Shown one piece after another: positions 1-8,333 of a stretch of DNA of 64,000 nt. The translations under genes and the position numbers were made by a program. The notes below the pieces were generated by a model. The model was not told where the DNA came from. It saw only the letters and a program-made list of their open reading frames with translations, and searched no databases. The number at the start of each line of letters is the position of its first letter. Position 1 is the stretch's first letter. This DNA comes from Agromyces sp. H17E-10 (GTDB lineage Bacteria; Actinomycetota; Actinomycetes; Actinomycetales; Microbacteriaceae), in assembly GCF_022919715.1 (NCBI RefSeq), contig NZ_CP095042.1:1178001-1242000 (forward strand). The letters run 5' to 3'.

Positions 1-42
1 CGACGGGGTCATCCGCCCACTGTCGAGCAACCGCGGCCGGGG

Positions 43-60
43 GTGCGACAGTTGTCGCAC
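43..60. promoter_or_regulatory. 18-bp perfect palindrome, candidate operator
   Basis: GTGCGACA-GT-TGTCGCAC reads the same on both strands, with 8-base arms and a 2-base centre. It lies 39 bases beyond the stop codon of the leftmost gene, so it may serve a gene outside the left edge. No regulator can be assigned. Confidence 0.4.
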
Positions 61-98
61 GGGCGGTCGGGTCGGCGGTCGGCGTCCGCTGCGGGGCG

Positions 99-1313
99 TC
101 AGGAGCCGGCGTCCTCCTCGACGCTCGCGGAGGCCTCGATCCGGTGCAGGAGCACCGCCAGGTGCAGGCCGAGGTGCTCGAGCCCGTCGCGCAGGTCGAC
201 GCCGAGGATGCGTTCGATGCGTGCGAGGCGATGGTAGGCGGTCGCCCGGTGCACGTTGAGTCGGGCGGCGACGTCGCGGAGCCGGCCGCCGTGCTCGAAG
301 TACGCCTCGAGCGTCTCGAGCAGGACGTCGCCGTCGCGCTCGTCGAGGAGTCCGGCGAATCCGGCCGAGAAGTCGGCCGACCGGAGGCCGAGCGCGGCTG
401 CGGACTGCAGGCCGCGGTACACGCCGAGCTCGTCCCAGGCGATCGTGGGGCCCGGAAGCCCGAAGGCCGTCGCGACCGCGAGGGCCCGCCGTGCCTCGCG
501 GTGGCTCCTGGCCGAGTCGGCGAGGTGGACGACCGCACCGCCGACCGCGACGATCGGGTCGCTCAGCGGGCCGTCGGCGCGGATCGCGGCCGACCGGAGG
601 CGCTCGGCGACGACGCCGGTGTCGGGATGCAGGCGCCCGCCGTCGTCGGGCGCGACGACGAGCACCCCGTCGGCGGTCACGAGGGTGAGCGGTGCGAGAC
701 CCGCGAGCAGCCGTCGGATCCGTCGTTCGGCGCCCTCGAGCTCCTCGCGTCCGGGCACGCCCCGGTCGCGCGCGGTCAGCAGGTGGGTGCGGAACGCGGT
801 CGACGGGTCGACATCGCCCGAGGCGACCAGCTCGTCGGCCGCCAGGAGCCGCTCGCGGGGCTCGCCGAGGAACAGCGCGCGGGTGCGCTCGGCCCGTCGG
901 GCGGTCTCGTCGTCGCGCTGCGAGAGGAGCCTCGCCCATTCCTCGGCGAGGCGCCCGGCGAGCTCGCGTGCGCGGGCGACGTCCTCGGGCGCCATCACCT
1001 CGGGCTCCTCGATGAGCCAGAGGTGTGCTCGGGTGCCGTCGGGTGTGCGGATGGGCACGTGGAGCCGTTGCATCATGCCGAGCGACGGGTTGCGGGGCAC
1101 GTGCATGACCTCGTCGGAGCTGTACACGCCGAGCCCCGCGAGCCAGGAATGCACGCTCGGGCCGGCGTGGTGCTCGAGGATCGAGCGGCGCCGCACCTCG
1201 TCGATGACCTCCGACTGCGGGCTGAAGGCGACGACGCGGTACCGGCCGTCTTCGAGGAGGGCGGGGCGGCCGAGTTCACGGGCGATGAGATTGACGAGCT
1301 GACTGACGGTCAC
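99..1313 (-). CDS. PucR/CdaR-family transcriptional regulator
   Basis: A 404-residue regulator with the C-terminal PucR-type helix-turn-helix at about residues 342-374 (arginine-rich, with VHRATAYHRL in the recognition region). The middle resembles the GGDEF-like domain of CdaR/PucR regulators. Such proteins usually control nearby catabolic or transport genes. It starts at GTG, 7 bases after GGAGG. It is divergent from the drug exporter at 1491, but the palindromes in that gap fit the MarR protein better. Its likely target may lie left of the window. Family confident, ligand unknown. Confidence 0.85.
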   Translation of the reverse strand: MTVSQLVNLIARELGRPALLEDGRYRVVAFSPQSEVIDEVRRRSILEHHAGPSVHSWLAGLGVYSSDEVMHVPRNPSLGMMQRLHVPIRTPDGTRAHLWLIEEPEVMAPEDVARARELAGRLAEEWARLLSQRDDETARRAERTRALFLGEPRERLLAADELVASGDVDPSTAFRTHLLTARDRGVPGREELEGAERRIRRLLAGLAPLTLVTADGVLVVAPDDGGRLHPDTGVVAERLRSAAIRADGPLSDPIVAVGGAVVHLADSARSHREARRALAVATAFGLPGPTIAWDELGVYRGLQSAAALGLRSADFSAGFAGLLDERDGDVLLETLEAYFEHGGRLRDVAARLNVHRATAYHRLARIERILGVDLRDGLEHLGLHLAVLLHRIEASASVEEDAGS

Positions 1314-1409
1314 CGGCTGCCTCCGAGGTGCGGCGCGCGGTCGGGTGGCGCACTGGGGGCACGCGTCGCATCCAGGCTCTCAGGATACCGATGGCGATGA
1401 CCGGGGAAT

Positions 1410-1472
1410 AGTTGACTTCAGTCGATAGTTGATGATGATCAACGAATGACTTATAGTTGACCGTAATCAACT
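1410..1472 (+). promoter_or_regulatory. Promoter with two or three MarR-type operators
   Basis: A -35 box TTGATG (1429-1434) and a -10 box TATAGT (1452-1457) stand 17 bases apart. Inverted repeats overlap both: GTTGA-N6-TCAAC (1428-1443) and the perfect AGTTGA-N6-TCAACT (1455-1472). A degenerate third, AGTTGA-N6-TCGATA, is at 1410-1427. Binding there would block the polymerase, which fits repression by the MarR protein encoded as the second gene of the unit. Confidence 0.7.
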
Positions 1473-1490
1473 TTCTGTGAAGGATCTCCT

Positions 1491-3221
1491 TTGACTGCAA
1501 CACTCCCGAACGACACCGAGGCGACGCGTTCGCCGCGCGAGGTGTTCACGGCCCTGTCGGGCCTCATCATGGGCATGTTCGTCGCCGTGCTCTCGGGCAC
1601 GGTCGTCTCGACCTCGATGCCCGTCATCATCTCCGACCTCGGAGGCGACCAGGCCGCCTACACCTGGGTCATCACCGCGAGCCTGCTCGCGACCGCCGTC
1701 TCGACCCCGATCTGGGGCAAGCTCGCCGACCTCCTCGACCGCAAGCTGCTGCTGCAGATCGCGCTCGGCCTCTTCGTCGTCGGCACCGTCATCGCCGGCT
1801 TCTCGCAGTCGACCACGATGCTCATCGCCGTCCGCGTCGTGCAGGGCCTCGGCGCCGGCGGCCTCATGTCGCTCGTCATGATCGCCGTCGCGCTCATCAT
1901 CTCGCCGCGCGAGCGCGGCAAGTACATGGGCATCGTCGGCGGCATCATGGCCCTCGCCACGATCGGCGGGCCGCTGCTCGGCGGCGTCATCACCGACGCG
2001 TTCGGCTGGCGCGCCAACTTCTTCATCGGCGTGCCCTTCGCGATCGCCGCGATCATCATGATCCAGCGCACGCTGCACCTGCCGAAGCCGAACCGCGAGC
2101 GCGTCAAGATCGACTACCTCGGCGCGATCCTGCTCACCGTGGGCGTCTCGCTCCTGCTCATCTGGGTGTCGATGGGCGGCAACCAGTTCGACTGGGACTC
2201 GATGGAGAGCTTCGTCATCATCGGCGTCTCGGCTGCGGCCGTCATCGGCTTCGTCGTCACGGAGTTCTTCGTCGAGGAGCCCATCGTCCCGATGACCCTC
2301 TTCACGAACCGCACCTTCACCCTCTCGGTGATCGCATCGATCTCGATCGGCGTGGCGATGTTCGCGACGAGCGTCTTCCTCGCGCAGTACTTCCAGCTCG
2401 CGCGCGGTGCGACGCCGACCGAGTCGGGCCTCATGACGATCCCCATGATCGTCGGCCAGATGGGCGCCTCGATCGGCATCGGCCAGCTCGTCAGCCGCTT
2501 CGGCAAGTGGAAGGGCTGGATGCTGCTCGGCACGGTCTTCGTGATCGCCGGCGTCACCGCGATGACGACCCTGCGCTACGACACCGAGTTCACCCTCGTG
2601 TCGGTCTACATGTTCGTGCTCGGCGCAGGCCTCGGCATGGTCATGCAGAACCTGACCCTCGTCGTGCAGAACGACACCCCGCCGTCGCAGCTCGGTGCCG
2701 CGAGCTCGGGCGTGAACTTCTTCCGCTCGATCGCCGGCACCATCGGCGTGACGATCATGGGCTCGGTGCTCGCCACCCAGGTGACGACCCACATCACCGA
2801 CGGCCTGTCGAAGTTCACGCCGACCTCGCCCGACGAGATCGACGCGCTCAAGTCGCTCGCGGGCGGCACGCTGCCGAAGGTCTCGGAGCTGCCCGACACG
2901 ATCCGCGTGATCGTCGAGGGCTCGTACGGCCACGGCATCGCCGACGTCTTCTTCATCGCGATCCCCCTCGCGGTGCTGAGCCTCATCGCGATCGCGTTCC
3001 TCCCGAACAAGCCGCTGTCGACGAAGAACGCCGCGCAGAGCCTGGCCGAGGAGGCCGAGCAGGTCGCGATCGACCTCGCCGACGCCGAGATCGCCGCGCC
3101 GGTCACCTCGTCGCTGCAGGTCGTCGAGGGGCGGGATGCCGCGACCGGCGCCGGCCCCGAGGCATCCGCCCGCTCGTCGAAGACCGCAGGCACCGCCACG
3201 GCCGAGGAGGCCCGCAAGTAG
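1491..3221 (+). CDS. DHA2-family MFS multidrug exporter (EmrB/QacA type)
   Basis: A 576-residue integral membrane protein with a drug:H+ antiporter-2 layout of about 14 membrane segments. Segment 1 holds the VVSTSMPVI motif, the loop after segment 2 holds GKLADLLDRK, and segment 5 holds the antiporter motif region (GGPLLGGVI). It likely exports drugs or dyes by proton exchange. The start is TTG after AAGGA at 1479-1483. The last ~75 residues form an Ala/Glu-rich cytoplasmic tail. It is followed after one base by its marR gene. Substrate unknown. Confidence 0.9.
   Translation: MTATLPNDTEATRSPREVFTALSGLIMGMFVAVLSGTVVSTSMPVIISDLGGDQAAYTWVITASLLATAVSTPIWGKLADLLDRKLLLQIALGLFVVGTVIAGFSQSTTMLIAVRVVQGLGAGGLMSLVMIAVALIISPRERGKYMGIVGGIMALATIGGPLLGGVITDAFGWRANFFIGVPFAIAAIIMIQRTLHLPKPNRERVKIDYLGAILLTVGVSLLLIWVSMGGNQFDWDSMESFVIIGVSAAAVIGFVVTEFFVEEPIVPMTLFTNRTFTLSVIASISIGVAMFATSVFLAQYFQLARGATPTESGLMTIPMIVGQMGASIGIGQLVSRFGKWKGWMLLGTVFVIAGVTAMTTLRYDTEFTLVSVYMFVLGAGLGMVMQNLTLVVQNDTPPSQLGAASSGVNFFRSIAGTIGVTIMGSVLATQVTTHITDGLSKFTPTSPDEIDALKSLAGGTLPKVSELPDTIRVIVEGSYGHGIADVFFIAIPLAVLSLIAIAFLPNKPLSTKNAAQSLAEEAEQVAIDLADAEIAAPVTSSLQVVEGRDAATGAGPEASARSSKTAGTATAEEARK
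3145..3168 (+). repeat. 24-bp exact repeat, copy 1
   Basis: This stretch in the tail of the DHA2 exporter is identical to 9888-9911, upstream of the MacB-like ATPase. Both copies end in the CGAGGCATCC word that recurs through the window. Confidence 0.6.
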
Positions 3222-3222
3222 C

Positions 3223-3669
3223 ATGATCGCCATGAGCAGCCCGTCCGTCGACGAGGCGATCGCCCGCGTCGAAGATCAGCTGGCCGTCGTCTTCAACCGC
3301 GCCCGCACGGTGTGGAAGGAGGCGGCCCAGCAGATCCATCCCGAGCTGAACCCCGCCGGGTACAAGCTGCTGTCGACGATCGTGCGACTCGGCTCGTCGA
3401 ACGCGCACCAGCTCGCGGAGCTCTTCGACATGGACAAGAGCGTCGTGAGCCGGCAGGTGCGCATCCTCGAGGAGGACGGGCTGGTCATGAGCCGGCCCGA
3501 CGAACGCGACGGGCGGGTGCGCGTGCTCGAGCCCACCGCGTTCGCGATCGAACGGGTCGCGGTGCTGCGGGCGAAGAACCAGGCGCGACTGCACGAGGCG
3601 CTCAGCGAGCGCTCGGTCGCCGAGCTCGAGACCTTCGCCGAGATGCTGAAGGTGCTCGCGGAGGCCTGA
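3223..3669 (+). CDS. MarR-family repressor of the adjacent exporter
   Basis: A 148-residue winged-helix protein. The DNA-binding part is about residues 55-105 (HQLAELFDMDKSVVSRQVR, then the wing DERDGRV). The start at 3223 is chosen because GAGGAGG ends 12 bases upstream; the next ATG at 3232 would be too far away. It follows the exporter stop by one base, so the two are co-transcribed. It probably binds the palindromes at 1410-1472 and represses its own operon until a ligand releases it. Confidence 0.88.
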   Translation: MIAMSSPSVDEAIARVEDQLAVVFNRARTVWKEAAQQIHPELNPAGYKLLSTIVRLGSSNAHQLAELFDMDKSVVSRQVRILEEDGLVMSRPDERDGRVRVLEPTAFAIERVAVLRAKNQARLHEALSERSVAELETFAEMLKVLAEA

Positions 3670-3735
3670 ACCCCGGGCGGACCTCCCCCTGCCGCCCGGC
3701 CGCGCCGAACGGACTCCCCCGCCGTTCGCGTGCAA

Positions 3736-3778
3736 CGAAGGAGCGCACCGGGACCGACGGTCCCGATGCGCTCCTTCG
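3736..3778. terminator. Bidirectional terminator hairpin
   Basis: Twelve-base arms (CGAAGGAGCGCA and its exact complement) flank an inner GGGACC-gac-GGTCCC stem, separated by a 2x2 mismatch. It sits between the convergent marR gene and the peptidase gene and can serve both. Confidence 0.75.
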
Positions 3779-3803
3779 GCGTCTCAGCCGATGCGAGCGA
3801 AGC

Positions 3804-5651
3804 TCAGCGCGCCGCGTGCAGCGACGCGTTCAGCGCCTCGGTGCCTCCGACGAGGGGCAGGTGCACCTCGGACGCGAAGGGCTGCAGCGAGAGCGTCGTC
3901 CCGGGGGCCGGGCGCACCGTGTACTCGCGGTCGCTCGAGAGCACGACCACGCCGATCTGCGAGCCGGTCTGGAACACGTAGTCCTTCGGCTGCAGGTCGA
4001 ACGAGAAGTCGTACGCCGTGCCGGGCGTGACCGGAGTCGTGACGGCGTCGGACTCGCGGTTCTCGACGTCCATCCAGCCGCGCGTGATGATCTTCGGCGA
4101 GCCCGTCAGCGGGTACTCGACGAGGAGTGCGGTGAGGTTCGCCTTCGGGCGGTCGACCGCGAGTCGCAGCGACACCGTCGGGGTGCCCGAGAGTCGCATC
4201 GGCGTGCCGAGCGTGCCCGTGCGGTAGGCGAGGCGGTTCGGCGACGTGGCCGCAGCCGCGAGCTGGGCCGCGGTGATCGACGCGTCGTCGACGAGGTCCT
4301 CGAACGCCTTGCTCGGGTTGCGCGACACCGCGAGCGCGCCGACGCCGTCAGCAGTGGCCGCCGGGGCGAGCTTGAGCTTCACGTCCTCCATCGCGGGATC
4401 GGGCCACTCGGGGTACTCGGTGAGCGTCTTGTCCTCGCGCACGATGTACGCCTTCGGCAGCTGCTCGACGCCGTTGTCGACGTCGTACAGGTAGCGCGTG
4501 AACCAGCGGTTGAGCATCGTGTCGGTCGGGTTGCCGCCGTGGCCGCCCTGGTGCAGGTAGATCTGGTGCGGCACGCCGTGCGCCTTGAGCTCCTCGTAGA
4601 GGGCCGCGGCGTTCTTCGTCATGACGTTCCAGTCGTTGAGCCCGTGGGCGACGAGAGTGGCGGCGTGGATCTTGTCGGCGTTCGCGAGGTAGTTGCGCTC
4701 CTCCCAGAACGCGCTGCGGTCGCCCGTGGCGCGGTCTTCGTTCGCGCGCAGCTCGTCGATGATCGGCTGGCAGATCTCCTGGTCGAAGCGCGTGTACACG
4801 TAGTCGGCGAGCACGTCGAGGTCTTCACCCTGGTAGCCGCCCGGTGCGCGCACGGCGCCGTTGGCGCGGTAGTAGTCGTACCAGTCGGAGATCGCCGAGA
4901 CGGGGACGATCGCGTCGAGCCCCTCGACGCCGGTCGAGGCGACGCCGATCGGCAGCGTGCCGTTGTACGAGGTGCCGATCATGCCGACGCTGCCCGTCGT
5001 CCAGTCGGCGGCGACCTCGGTCGCGCGGTCGGGCTTCGTGTAGGCCTTGGCCCGGCCGTTGAGCCAGTCGACGACCGCCTTGCCGGCGAGCGACTCGTTC
5101 GTGCCGCCCGAGGTGGGGCAGCCCTCCGACCAGCCGCTGCCGAAGCCCTCGGCGTGCACGACGGCGAAGCCGCGGGGCACCCACGTGCTCTCGAGCGAGC
5201 GCGAGATCGTGGGGCTCGTGCGGTTCGTCGGCACGTAGGCGGGCCACGGGTCCTTCGTCGCGGGCGGGTCGCCGAGCTCGTGGTCGACCGGCCAGTTCGT
5301 GACCTGCGAGCCGCCCGCGTAGTACGGGCTCAGCTCCATGATGACGGGCACGTCGAGACCGGCGGTGTTCGTCTCGGGCACCCGGCTGACGTCGATGTGC
5401 ACGAGGTCGGGCTTGCCGTCGCGGTCGGAGTCGACGTCGCTCTCGACCCAGGCCTCCTCGTTGATCCACTCGGCCGAGTTCTTCGTGAAGACGGCCTGGG
5501 AGAGGCCGTCGACGAACGTCGGCTCGGCCGGCTCAGGACTCGCGTACGCCGGCGCGGCGGCGGCGAGACCGGCGCCGGCGATGACGGCGGTCAGCAGTGC
5601 GGCGGTGCGGGTCAGGCGTCGTCGTGCGGTCGTTGGTACCGCTGATGACAT
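3804..5651 (-). CDS. Secreted X-Pro dipeptidyl-peptidase-like (CocE/NonD) hydrolase
   Basis: A 615-residue secreted serine hydrolase with a Sec signal peptide (residues 1-38, basic start, hydrophobic core, AYA-S cleavage site). The alpha/beta-hydrolase core carries nucleophile Ser228 in GTSYNG, Asp340 in HGLNDWN and His371 in GGHGG. The C-terminal third fits the jelly-roll X-Pro peptidase domain. It likely cleaves X-Pro dipeptides or acyl esters outside the cell; the two activities cannot be told apart here. GAAGGAG lies 7 bases before the ATG. It appears to be monocistronic. Confidence 0.85.
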   Translation of the reverse strand: MSSAVPTTARRRLTRTAALLTAVIAGAGLAAAAPAYASPEPAEPTFVDGLSQAVFTKNSAEWINEEAWVESDVDSDRDGKPDLVHIDVSRVPETNTAGLDVPVIMELSPYYAGGSQVTNWPVDHELGDPPATKDPWPAYVPTNRTSPTISRSLESTWVPRGFAVVHAEGFGSGWSEGCPTSGGTNESLAGKAVVDWLNGRAKAYTKPDRATEVAADWTTGSVGMIGTSYNGTLPIGVASTGVEGLDAIVPVSAISDWYDYYRANGAVRAPGGYQGEDLDVLADYVYTRFDQEICQPIIDELRANEDRATGDRSAFWEERNYLANADKIHAATLVAHGLNDWNVMTKNAAALYEELKAHGVPHQIYLHQGGHGGNPTDTMLNRWFTRYLYDVDNGVEQLPKAYIVREDKTLTEYPEWPDPAMEDVKLKLAPAATADGVGALAVSRNPSKAFEDLVDDASITAAQLAAAATSPNRLAYRTGTLGTPMRLSGTPTVSLRLAVDRPKANLTALLVEYPLTGSPKIITRGWMDVENRESDAVTTPVTPGTAYDFSFDLQPKDYVFQTGSQIGVVVLSSDREYTVRPAPGTTLSLQPFASEVHLPLVGGTEALNASLHAAR

Positions 5652-5804
5652 GCGGATGCTCCTTCGGACATGCCGGGGCCATCGCCTTCGTCCGCATCGT
5701 CACGGTGCCACGACCCCGTGACTCCTCCACACGCTAGGGGTGCGAGCCCGCGACGCGCCAGACATCGACGGTCTTTTGTGCAACAATCTCCGCGCGCGCG
5801 CTGC

Positions 5805-7370
5805 TCACCCGACGGATGCAGCGGCGAGCGGCAGCTCGACCGTGAAGACCGTGCGCCCGGGTTTCGACTCGACCGAGACGGTGCCGTGCTGGGCCTCGAC
5901 GACCGCGCGCACGATCGCGAGCCCGAGACCCGTCGAACCGGCGCGGCGCGAGCGCGAGGCATCCCCCCGCGCGAAGCGTTCGAACAGGCGATCGCGCAGC
6001 CCCTCGTCGATGCCGGGGCCGTCGTCGACGATGTCGAGGCGGGCCCGCCCGTCGGCCTTCGTGAGCCGCGCCGTGACCGCGGTGCCGGCGGGCGTGTGCA
6101 GGCGGGCGTTCGCGAGCAGGTTCGCGAGCACCTGGCGCAGGCGCGCGTCGTCGCCCGACACCACGACGGGCGACTCGGCCGCGTCGACCGACCACTCGTG
6201 GTCGGGCCCGGCGGCCTGCGCGTCGCCGACGGCGTCGACCACGAGGGCCCGCAGGTCGACCTCGGAGTGGACGAGCTCGCGTCCCTCGTCGAGCCGGGCG
6301 AGCAGCAGCAGGTCCTCGACGAGCTCGGTCATGCGCACCGACTCCGACTCGATGCGCGAGAGCGCGTGCACCACATCCTCGGGCAGCTCGCCGCCGTGCA
6401 GGCGCGTGAGCTCGGCGTACCCGCGGATCGACGCGAGCGGCGTGCGCAGCTCGTGCGAGGCGTCGGCCACGAAGCGGCGCACCTTCTGCTCGCTCTGCTC
6501 GCGTGCGGTGAGGGCGGATGCCACGTGCCCGAGCATCCGGTTGAATGCCGAGCCGAGCCGGCCGACCTCGGTGCCGTCGTCGTCGACGTCGACCCGCTCG
6601 GCGAGCGCGACGTCGCCGCGGTCGAGCGGCAGCTCCGACACGCGCTGGGCGGTCGCGGTGACGCGCGCGAGCGGACTCAGCGCTCGGGTGACGATGAGCG
6701 AGCCGAGCCCGAGCGCGACGGCGAGCCCCGCGAGCGCGACGATCGAGATGGTGATCGCGAGCTGCGACGTCGCCGCGTCGACCTCCGCGAGCGGCAGCGC
6801 GAGCACGATCGAGACGCGGTCCCACTCCGCCTCCTGCACGGCGAGGGCGCGGTAGTCGCCGAGGTCGCCGACCTTGATCGAGTGCGGTTCGCCGTCGGCC
6901 GGCACCGCGGCGAGCTTCTGCGCGAGGTGCTGCGGCAGGTCGAGCACCCGCCCCTCCTCGGTGATGTAGCCCGCGCGCGGCTCGCCGTCATCGGGCACGA
7001 GGGCGGCGAGCGTGCCCGCCTCCTGGCCCGGCACGTTGAGCACGAGGCTCGGCGCCTCGTCGGGGTTGCCGGGGAACCCGGGCGGCTGGCCCGCGATCGC
7101 GACGTTCGCGCGCGAGATCGCCGAGTCGAGGTTGGCGTCGAGCCGGGCGACCGACGAGCTGTGGAAGACGGCGACGCTCACGACGCCGACGACCGCGCTC
7201 ACCGCGACGAGCAGCGACGCCACGATGACGAGCAGCCGCCGCCTGAGGGTCCACGGGCGGCGTCGGCCCGAGGCGCCGGCACCGTCGACGGGTTCGGCGG
7301 AGGCGTCGGGGCCGCGCGTGGTCGCCTCGCGGCGGGCGGCGGCGTATCCGGGGTCGCCGGGGTGCGTCAT
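5805..7370 (-). CDS. Membrane sensor histidine kinase
   Basis: A 521-residue two-component kinase. Membrane segments at about 44-70 and 203-230 flank an extracellular sensor region. HAMP follows (about 230-285), then HisKA with phospho-accepting His306 in ASHELRTP, then HATPase_c with DDGPGI and TGLGLAIV. It overlaps the upstream response regulator by 4 bases, so they form an operon. The arrangement resembles actinobacterial MprB/TcrY-type kinases. The stimulus is unknown. Confidence 0.92.
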   Translation of the reverse strand: MTHPGDPGYAAARREATTRGPDASAEPVDGAGASGRRRPWTLRRRLLVIVASLLVAVSAVVGVVSVAVFHSSSVARLDANLDSAISRANVAIAGQPPGFPGNPDEAPSLVLNVPGQEAGTLAALVPDDGEPRAGYITEEGRVLDLPQHLAQKLAAVPADGEPHSIKVGDLGDYRALAVQEAEWDRVSIVLALPLAEVDAATSQLAITISIVALAGLAVALGLGSLIVTRALSPLARVTATAQRVSELPLDRGDVALAERVDVDDDGTEVGRLGSAFNRMLGHVASALTAREQSEQKVRRFVADASHELRTPLASIRGYAELTRLHGGELPEDVVHALSRIESESVRMTELVEDLLLLARLDEGRELVHSEVDLRALVVDAVGDAQAAGPDHEWSVDAAESPVVVSGDDARLRQVLANLLANARLHTPAGTAVTARLTKADGRARLDIVDDGPGIDEGLRDRLFERFARGDASRSRRAGSTGLGLAIVRAVVEAQHGTVSVESKPGRTVFTVELPLAAASVG

Positions 7371-8113
7371 CCCGCCGCCTTCAGCATGTAGCCGGCGCCG
7401 CGCACCGTGTGGATCATGGGCGGTCGACCGGCGTCGATCTTCTTGCGCAGGTAGGAGATGTAGAGCTCGACCACCGTCTCCTTGCCGCCGAAGTCGTACG
7501 ACCAGACGCGGTCGAGGATCTGCGCCTTGGAGAGCACGCGGCGGGGGTTGCGCATGAGGTAGCGCAGCAGCTCGAACTCGGTCGCGGTGAGCTCGATCGG
7601 CTCGCCGCCGCGGGCCACCTCGTACGAGTCCTCGTCGAGGGTGAGGTCGCCGACGGTGAGCACCGGGTCCTTCGCCTGCGCGAGGGTGAGCGTCGAGCGG
7701 CGGATGAGCCCGCGCAGCCGCGCCACCACCTCTTCGAGGCTGAACGGCTTCGTGACGTAGTCATCGCCGCCCGCGGTGAGCCCGGCGATGCGGTCGTCGA
7801 GCGAGTCCTTCGCGGTGAGGAAGAGCACGGGTGTCTCGGTGCCGTCGGCGCGCACCCGCTGCAGCACCTCCAGCCCGTCGATGTCGGGCAGCATGATGTC
7901 GAGCACGATCGCGTCGGGCCGGAACTCGCGCGCGACCCGCACGGCGGTCGCGCCGTCGGCGGCGGTGCGCACGTCCCAGCCCTCGTACTTGAGCGCCATC
8001 TTCAGCAGCTCGGTGAGCGAGTGCTCGTCGTCGACGACGAGCACGCGCACCATCGACCCGTCGCCCTTGGCGATCGCGGGGGCACGGTGCGGGGCGGGGG
8101 GCGTCGAGCTCAT
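7367..8113 (-). CDS. OmpR-family response regulator
   Basis: A receiver domain with acceptor Asp in VLDIMLPDIDG (residue 72 in this numbering), followed by an OmpR-type winged helix whose recognition region includes LSKAQILDRVWSYDFGG. The first 20 residues are not typical of the family. The ATG at 8053 (MVRVLVVDDE) fits the domain start better, and the site before 8113 has GGAGG only one base away, so the shorter protein (228 residues) is likely. It is the first gene of the pair with the histidine kinase. Confidence 0.9.
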   Translation of the reverse strand: MSSTPPAPHRAPAIAKGDGSMVRVLVVDDEHSLTELLKMALKYEGWDVRTAADGATAVRVAREFRPDAIVLDIMLPDIDGLEVLQRVRADGTETPVLFLTAKDSLDDRIAGLTAGGDDYVTKPFSLEEVVARLRGLIRRSTLTLAQAKDPVLTVGDLTLDEDSYEVARGGEPIELTATEFELLRYLMRNPRRVLSKAQILDRVWSYDFGGKETVVELYISYLRKKIDAGRPPMIHTVRGAGYMLKAAG

Positions 8114-8171
8114 GCCTCCAGTATCCGCATCGAGCTATGCGATTCCTATGCCTCGCCTGTGCGCACGTCGT

Positions 8172-8248
8172 GGGTTGAGGAGGCGCGCCAGCGCCGTGTC
8201 GAAACCCGAATCGGTTTCGAGACGCTCGCTTCGCTCGCTCCTCAACCC
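8172..8248. repeat. REP-like palindrome, type A
   Basis: Ends are GGGTTGAGGAG and CTCCTCAACCC, with an inner GAAACC / GGTTTC pair. The element at 33848-33943 has the same ends and inner pair. It lies between divergent genes (response regulator and ABC permease). Confidence 0.65.
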
Positions 8249-8333
8249 TCATGGGCGACGCATAGCCGGGCCAAAGTGCCGCCACAGCGTGCGCTCATAC
8301 CGTCGGGCCGACCCCAACGACGAGAGGACCTCC

